Positions 15,125 to 18,907 of a DNA stretch of 18,907 bases are shown here, piece after piece. Position 1 is the first letter of the stretch. Every line of letters begins with the position of its first letter. Source of the DNA: JAAYUK01 sp964392915 (GTDB lineage Bacteria; Nitrospirota; Thermodesulfovibrionia; Thermodesulfovibrionales; Dissulfurispiraceae); contig CAYMRS010000051.1 of NCBI GenBank assembly GCA_964392915.1, positions 1-18,907 on the forward strand, given 5' to 3'. The position numbers were made by a program, and so were the translations under genes. A model generated the notes under the pieces. It saw nothing but the letters and a program-made list of their open reading frames with translations. It searched no databases and was not told the origin of the DNA.

Positions 15125-15319
15125 CTATGACGTCGGCAGACCGCATGAGCGGGCAGCTTGATGCTGAGCTTCCCACTTAAAAATCTCTTTCACCTGTCCA
15201 AACAACCTGAGCCACTTCTCCCCTCCCACTTCTTCCATCCATAGCCTCACGTTCCCTGATAGGCAGATCAGGGAGGCAGAATCGAAAGGTAGTCCAGCAT
15301 GCTCTGCTCGAAATTCCAT
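15125..15319 (-). other. 64-codon open frame in the right half of the element
   Basis: An ATG at 15319 (minus strand), about 40 nt inside the right terminal repeat, opens a 64-residue frame beginning MEFRAEHAGLPFDSASL and ending in a stop at 15125-15127. The available part of the second copy (1-74) keeps the frame open with one substitution (Ile to Ser). It may be the start of a truncated transposase or a chance frame; I do not recognise it. Confidence 0.3.
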
Positions 15320-15400
15320 CGTTGGTTCGTTCAGTTGAGATGGCTGCTCGTAAAAACCAGAGTTTTTCAGCAACCTGCTAGGTTCAACAACGGAGGTGGC

Positions 15401-16225
15401 ATGAGCTCGTTTCTGGCTGACTTTCAGGCGTATTCCCCGATTCTTCAGGCTCTCATCGCGACACTGTTTACCTGGTTTATGACCGCTCTGGGGGCGGCCT
15501 TTGTTTTTGCAACCCGCAGCCCGAGCCGGCGGACATTGGATGGAATGCTCGGGTTCGCGAGCGGCGTGATGATCGCGGCGAGCTTCTGGTCGCTGCTGGC
15601 TCCTGCCATAGAGATGTCTGAAGGCAAGGAGCTTCCCGCTTGGGTACCCGCGGCCGTCGGATTTCTCTCCGGCGCGCTCTTTCTGCGCCTGATAGACCGT
15701 TTTCTCCCGCATTTGCATCTTGGCGGCGAACTCGAAGAGGCTGAGGGGGTCAAGACCCCGTGGCGGAGATCCACATTGCTGGTGCTCGCGGTAACCCTGC
15801 ACAATATTCCGGAGGGGCTTGCCGTCGGAGTCGCGTTTGGCGCGGCAGCAGCCGGGCTTCCCGCAGCGTCGATTGCGGGCGCTGCCGCGCTGGCGCTTGG
15901 CATAGGGCTGCAGAATTTCCCGGAAGGCATGGCAGTAGCAATGCCGCTCCGGCGGGAGGGCTTTTCACGCGGGAAGAGCTTCTGGTACGGACAACTTTCC
16001 GGCATGGTAGAGCCGGTCGCGGCTGTCGTCGGAGCTGCAGCGGTTCTGCTGATGCGTGACCTGCTTCCCTACGCGCTGGGGTTCGCCGCCGGGGCTATGA
16101 TATTCGTGGTTGTCGAAGAGTTGATCCCTGAATCGCAACGGGGCGGGAATACCGATTTTGCGACGATGGGAGCGATAGTCGGATTTGTAGTGATGATGGT
16201 TCTTGATGTATCGCTCGGGAAATAG
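15401..16225 (+). CDS. ZIP family divalent metal transporter
   Basis: ZIP proteins import zinc or other divalent metals into the cytoplasm. The 274-residue product has about eight hydrophobic segments. It carries the two paired metal-site motifs HNIPEG (His134) in helix 4 and QNFPEG (about 171) in helix 5, and a later EELIPES block, which place it near the ZupT/GufA (ZIP11-like) branch. An acidic loop (GGELEEAEG) around residues 109-117 precedes helix 4. The ATG at 15401 has GGAGG four nt upstream; an open frame reaching back to 15299 runs through the element end and is not real coding. The inverted repeat of the decayed element ends 20 nt before the start codon, so its native promoter was probably replaced. 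It is convergent with korB (19-nt gap). Confidence 0.9.
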   Translation: MSSFLADFQAYSPILQALIATLFTWFMTALGAAFVFATRSPSRRTLDGMLGFASGVMIAASFWSLLAPAIEMSEGKELPAWVPAAVGFLSGALFLRLIDRFLPHLHLGGELEEAEGVKTPWRRSTLLVLAVTLHNIPEGLAVGVAFGAAAAGLPAASIAGAAALALGIGLQNFPEGMAVAMPLRREGFSRGKSFWYGQLSGMVEPVAAVVGAAAVLLMRDLLPYALGFAAGAMIFVVVEELIPESQRGGNTDFATMGAIVGFVVMMVLDVSLGK

Positions 16226-16244
16226 GGAATTCAGAAGATGTCAT

Positions 16245-17096
16245 TTAATAAAGTTTCTTCAGCGATTCTTTAATGCGCGCGGCTTCAAGAGGCTGCCGCA
16301 CGAGCGGAGCGCTCTGTATTACCGGAATCCGATCTTCCATGGCCGGCCGGCTGTTGCGGTAAATAATGCCGATGGGAATCCGGTCGCCCCACTCAAGGGC
16401 TTTTGCAAAAGCGCCAACGCGGTCTTCGGGATTGTATTCTGGCTCAAGATGATAGACCCGCTGACGATACCATTCATAGGTGTTTACGTGGTTAAACGAG
16501 ACGCAGGGCTGAAGAATATCGACCAGCGAAAAGCCTTTGTGCGCGATGGCAGCTTTCATCATGCTCTTCAGGTGCTCGGCATCGCCCGCAAATGTGCGGG
16601 CCACGAAACTGCAGTCGAGCGCGACTGCCATGGCAATCGGATTCAGCTGTTCAGACAGAACCCCGAATGGCTGATTTTTTGTCATCGTTCCTTCGGCAGT
16701 CGTCGGTGAAGCCTGCCCCTTGGTGAGTCCGTAGACCTGATTGTCATGCACGAAAAGCTTGATGCCGATGTTCCGCCGCATCGTATGTATGAGATGGTTG
16801 CCGCCTTCCCCGTAACAGTCGCCATCTCCGGCAACTGCCACCACCAGCATCTCATGATTGGCGAGCTTCACCCCGGTCGCGACCGGTAGGGAGCGGCCAT
16901 GCAGGCCGTTAAAGGTGTTGCATTTCGTGTAATGCGGGAACTTTGCCGCCTGGCCGATGCCCGACACAATTGTGAATTGGTGCGGAGCAATCCCCAACTC
17001 TACCATAGTCTCCCTGAAGGTCTTCAGGATCATGAAGTTGCCGCATCCGGGGCACCACGCGGGGGGGATGCCCTTATAATCATCCAAGCTTGGCAT
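16245..17096 (-). CDS. korB: 2-oxoacid:ferredoxin oxidoreductase, beta subunit
   Basis: With KorA it catalyses CoA- and ferredoxin-dependent oxidative decarboxylation of a 2-oxoacid (typically 2-oxoglutarate), or the reverse carboxylation. The 283-residue beta subunit has the N-terminal CPGCGN motif in PPAWCPGCGNFMIL and the thiamine-diphosphate motif GDGDCYGEGGNHLIHTMRRN. The conserved NQVYGLTKGQASPT follows. The start at 17096 has GGAGAG four to five nt upstream and overlaps the end of korA by 17 nt; a TTG at 17120 is a poorer choice. No separate ferredoxin-like delta subunit lies nearby, matching the two-gene Kor type. Substrate (2-oxoglutarate versus another 2-oxoacid) is inferred. Confidence 0.9.
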   Translation of the reverse strand: MPSLDDYKGIPPAWCPGCGNFMILKTFRETMVELGIAPHQFTIVSGIGQAAKFPHYTKCNTFNGLHGRSLPVATGVKLANHEMLVVAVAGDGDCYGEGGNHLIHTMRRNIGIKLFVHDNQVYGLTKGQASPTTAEGTMTKNQPFGVLSEQLNPIAMAVALDCSFVARTFAGDAEHLKSMMKAAIAHKGFSLVDILQPCVSFNHVNTYEWYRQRVYHLEPEYNPEDRVGAFAKALEWGDRIPIGIIYRNSRPAMEDRIPVIQSAPLVRQPLEAARIKESLKKLY

Positions 17097-18804
17097 TGAT
17101 CTCTCCGATGAGTTGTTCAAGCAGAAACGGCCGTCCGTCGTATTTGGTAATCAGATGGCTGAACTGAAAGCCGGTCTCCGTCTTCAGCAGCCGAGCAAAC
17201 TGACCCGTCGCATTGTTCTCGATGCAGATGCTCTGCTTCGCGTTCCTCAGGATTGCCGGGTAGTCGAGCTTGCCGGGAAGCGGCAGCGGATAAATTTCGC
17301 TGAAGTGCAGCATAGCGGCACCATAACGGGCATTCAGGGCATCAACCGCCTCTTTCAGAAGCCCATAAGTCGAGCCCCATCCGACCAGCACGATGTCGGG
17401 ATTCTCCTGCCCATAATATGCCGGAGGCGCAATTTCCGCCTGAATCAGCGGAAGTTTTCTGAAAAGCCGTTTCTCCATCATCCGGTTGCGCGTCTCAATA
17501 TCCTCAACGAGATTGCCCATTTCGTCATGTTCGTCACTGTCGGTAATCACCACATGCGGCCCGTCGCCCGGAACCGCCAGAGGAGAGACGCCGGTCTCGG
17601 TATAGGCATGGCGCTGATAGGATGAAAGTGAAGAAAAGGCTTTTTCACGCATGCGATAATCGGTGTATATCAGTTTTGAGGTGTCAAACCCGTCAAACGT
17701 CCATTGCGTATCCGCAAGGTATTGATCGGAAAGAAGCAAAACCGGAATCTGGTATTTTTCAGCAAGATCAAACGCCTTGTTCGTCAGGAAGAACGCCTGT
17801 TCCGGCGAGCCCGGCGCGAACAGAACACGGGGGAATTCGCCGTGGGCGCTGTACAGCGCAAAGTTCAGATCCGCCTGTTCCGTCTTCGTAGGAAGGCCGG
17901 TTGCCGGGCCGGGGCGCTGCACAAGGCCGATGACAATCGGCGTTTCGGTGATTGCCGCGAGCGAGAGTCCTTCGACCATCAGCGCAAAGCCGCCACCTGA
18001 ACTGGCGGTCATGGCGCGAACCCCGGCAAATGACGCTCCGAGCGCCATGTTTATCGCGGCGATTTCATCTTCCGCCTGCTCTACAATGACGCCATATTCC
18101 TTTGCGCGGGCGGCGACCGAGAGCATAATGCTGGTCGATGGCGTCATCGGATACGCCGCATAGAATTTCAGGCCGGAGGCGAGTGCGCCGAGGCCGACGG
18201 CGTCGTTCCCCTGGATCAGCATCTTTGGACGCGTCGTATCCGCTGGCAGGAAGGAACACCGAAGGCAATGCTTCTTTGCGTACGCATAGCCGGCAGCAGC
18301 AGCCTTCAGGTTGGCCGCAACAATATCGTCCTTTTTGAAAAGGTCGTGAAAAATACTCTCAAGAACGGACGTCGAGACTCCCAGCATGCCGAGCACCGCA
18401 CCGGTTGCCGCTGTGTTCGCCATGATTTTATTGCCGGTCTGTTCCATCGCAAGCCGCATGAAAGGAACGTCAAGGAAGTTCGGCTTGTCATGTTTTTGTT
18501 TAAGGGAATCGGAGTCATATACGACGAGACCGTCGGGAGACAGTTCGTGTTCATGCGACGCAATGGTTGCGGCGTCAAGCACAACCAGGATATCGATTCC
18601 GCTGCGCGATGCCATGACTGGCTGCTCGGATACGCGTATCTGATAGATATTGTGCCCGCCGCGAATGCGTGACTCATAATCCTGATGGGTAAAGACATGG
18701 TAGCCGGAGCGGGCAAAGACGCGGGCAAGCGTATCACCGATAGTGAGGATTCCCTGGCCTGCTTCGCCTCCTATTTTTATCGTGTAGTCCATCAGCCTGC
18801 TCAT
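17080..18804 (-). CDS. korA: 2-oxoacid:ferredoxin oxidoreductase, fused gamma-alpha subunit
   Basis: The 574-residue subunit joins an N-terminal gamma domain (about 1-180, with IGGEAGQGILTIGDTLARV and YESRIRGGHNIYQIRVS) to an alpha domain (about 195-570). The alpha domain includes NDAVGLGALASGLKFYAAYPMTPSTSIM and the conserved EQAEDEIAAINMALGASFAGVRAMTASSGGGFALM. This gamma-alpha order is typical of 2-oxoglutarate:ferredoxin oxidoreductases. The start may be ATG 18804 or ATG 18792 (MDYTIKIGG). The first lies 7 nt behind a TATACT box and would be leaderless; the second has an AGG three nt upstream. korB follows with a 17-nt overlap. The complex feeds or uses reduced ferredoxin in an anaerobic or reductive-TCA-type metabolism. 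Confidence 0.9.
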   Translation of the reverse strand: MSRLMDYTIKIGGEAGQGILTIGDTLARVFARSGYHVFTHQDYESRIRGGHNIYQIRVSEQPVMASRSGIDILVVLDAATIASHEHELSPDGLVVYDSDSLKQKHDKPNFLDVPFMRLAMEQTGNKIMANTAATGAVLGMLGVSTSVLESIFHDLFKKDDIVAANLKAAAAGYAYAKKHCLRCSFLPADTTRPKMLIQGNDAVGLGALASGLKFYAAYPMTPSTSIMLSVAARAKEYGVIVEQAEDEIAAINMALGASFAGVRAMTASSGGGFALMVEGLSLAAITETPIVIGLVQRPGPATGLPTKTEQADLNFALYSAHGEFPRVLFAPGSPEQAFFLTNKAFDLAEKYQIPVLLLSDQYLADTQWTFDGFDTSKLIYTDYRMREKAFSSLSSYQRHAYTETGVSPLAVPGDGPHVVITDSDEHDEMGNLVEDIETRNRMMEKRLFRKLPLIQAEIAPPAYYGQENPDIVLVGWGSTYGLLKEAVDALNARYGAAMLHFSEIYPLPLPGKLDYPAILRNAKQSICIENNATGQFARLLKTETGFQFSHLITKYDGRPFLLEQLIGEINAKLG

Positions 18805-18811
18805 AATTGAC

Positions 18812-18841
18812 AGTATAGGCAATAAAAAGGGCCGATTGCAA
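18812..18841 (-). promoter_or_regulatory. Predicted korA promoter
   Basis: TTGCAA (18836-18841), an 18-nt spacer and TATACT (18812-18817) on the minus strand end 7 nt before ATG 18804. The -35 lies within the right arm and loop of the terminator hairpin at 18830-18852. This is the best promoter match in the window. Confidence 0.6.
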
Positions 18842-18852
18842 GGCAACCGGCC
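18824..18852 (-). terminator. Intrinsic terminator of a gene upstream of korA
   Basis: On the minus strand GGCCGGTTGC (18843-18852) pairs with GCAATCGGCC (18830-18839) over 10 bp including one G-T wobble, with a 3-nt loop. It is followed by TTTTT (18824-18828). It would end a minus-strand gene lying beyond the window edge; stop codons in 18853-18907 are compatible with such a 3' end, but no gene can be identified there. Confidence 0.7.
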
Positions 18853-18907
18853 TGACCCTAATCCACCGTCAAAGAAAACAAGAAACCTCGTTGGTCCCGC
18901 AAGCGCG

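Larger units (their letters stand above)
14769..15380. mobile_element. Decayed insertion element with 22-bp terminal inverted repeats
   Basis: The left end TAGCAGGATGCTGAAAAACTCT (14769-14790) and the right end (15359-15380) are inverted copies matching at 21 of 22 bases. They enclose only 612 bp, far too short for a working transposase. If the outer TA is a target duplication, the element proper is 14771-15378. The left half carries a dead IS3-type orfA (14949-15116). The right half carries a short open frame of unknown origin on the minus strand. The last 132 bp recur at 1-132. Together these suggest an internally deleted, possibly MITE-like or composite remnant. This accounts for most of the 14669-15400 stretch, which otherwise holds only the sod promoter region. 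Confidence 0.8.

Noticed and set aside
1..15380. Composite transposon carrying the 15-kb segment
   Set aside because: Only one end of copy 1 is visible, no functional transposase is present, and the enclosed genes are housekeeping or envelope genes without cargo character.
15320..15802. Minus-strand frame reaching into the ZIP gene
   Set aside because: Its upstream part is antisense to the ZIP transporter; only the portion inside the element (15125-15319) is kept as a low-confidence entry.
1..18907. CRISPR arrays, tRNA or rRNA genes, phage or defence genes
   Set aside because: No regularly spaced repeats, no RNA-gene signatures and no defence-type domains were seen on either strand.

Overview
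The window (18,907 bp, moderately GC-rich) looks like chromosomal DNA of a Gram-negative bacterium with partly anaerobic metabolism. Supporting genes are a ferredoxin-dependent 2-oxoacid oxidoreductase (korA/korB), UbiX, late heme-synthesis genes, LemA with an M48 protease, an Fe/Mn superoxide dismutase, and several exported or membrane proteins. The mix would suit Nitrospirota or Desulfobacterota. That placement is an inference from gene content; no rRNA or tRNA gene was seen. No CRISPR array and no intact mobile element was found.

Layout. 1-150: one end of a repeat element plus a strong hairpin. 232-735 (+): L,D-transpeptidase. 899-2134 (-): exported TPR protein with a trypsin-like domain that lacks its catalytic residues. 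2211-3008 (+): PlsC-type acyltransferase. 3047-5925 (+): two-component pair, a kinase with an ABC-substrate-binding-like sensor followed by a NarL-type regulator, stop/start overlapping. 5906-7510 (-): lemA then an M48 protease. 7771-11911 (-): a heme/prenylated-flavin block in the order ubiX, Cys-rich small protein, hemH, SDR, hemG, closed by a good intrinsic terminator. 12116-13959 (-): ICMT-like membrane protein then a membrane-anchored TPR/gluzincin protein. 14090-14668 (-): superoxide dismutase. 14769-15380: a decayed 612-bp insertion element with 22-bp inverted ends and a dead IS3-type orfA. 15401-16225 (+): ZIP metal transporter starting 20 bp from the element. 16245-18804 (-): korA then korB.

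How it fits together. hemH and hemG supply the last heme steps, and an SDR is translationally coupled between them. UbiX makes prenylated FMN for a UbiD-type decarboxylase that is not in the window. KorAB links 2-oxoacids to ferredoxin. The superoxide dismutase and ZIP transporter concern oxidative stress and metal supply. The L,D-transpeptidase, PlsC, LemA/M48 and the two TPR proteins act at the envelope.

The main observations for follow-up are: (i) a serine-protease fold with all three catalytic positions replaced; (ii) several genes without Shine-Dalgarno sites whose start codons lie 7-9 nt behind a -10-like box, some with a TTGCA-type -35 and an 18-nt spacer, which predicts leaderless mRNAs; (iii) a MITE-like element end present twice in direct orientation 15 kb apart; (iv) a small eight-cysteine protein between ubiX and hemH. 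No clearly new defence or mobile system was recognised.
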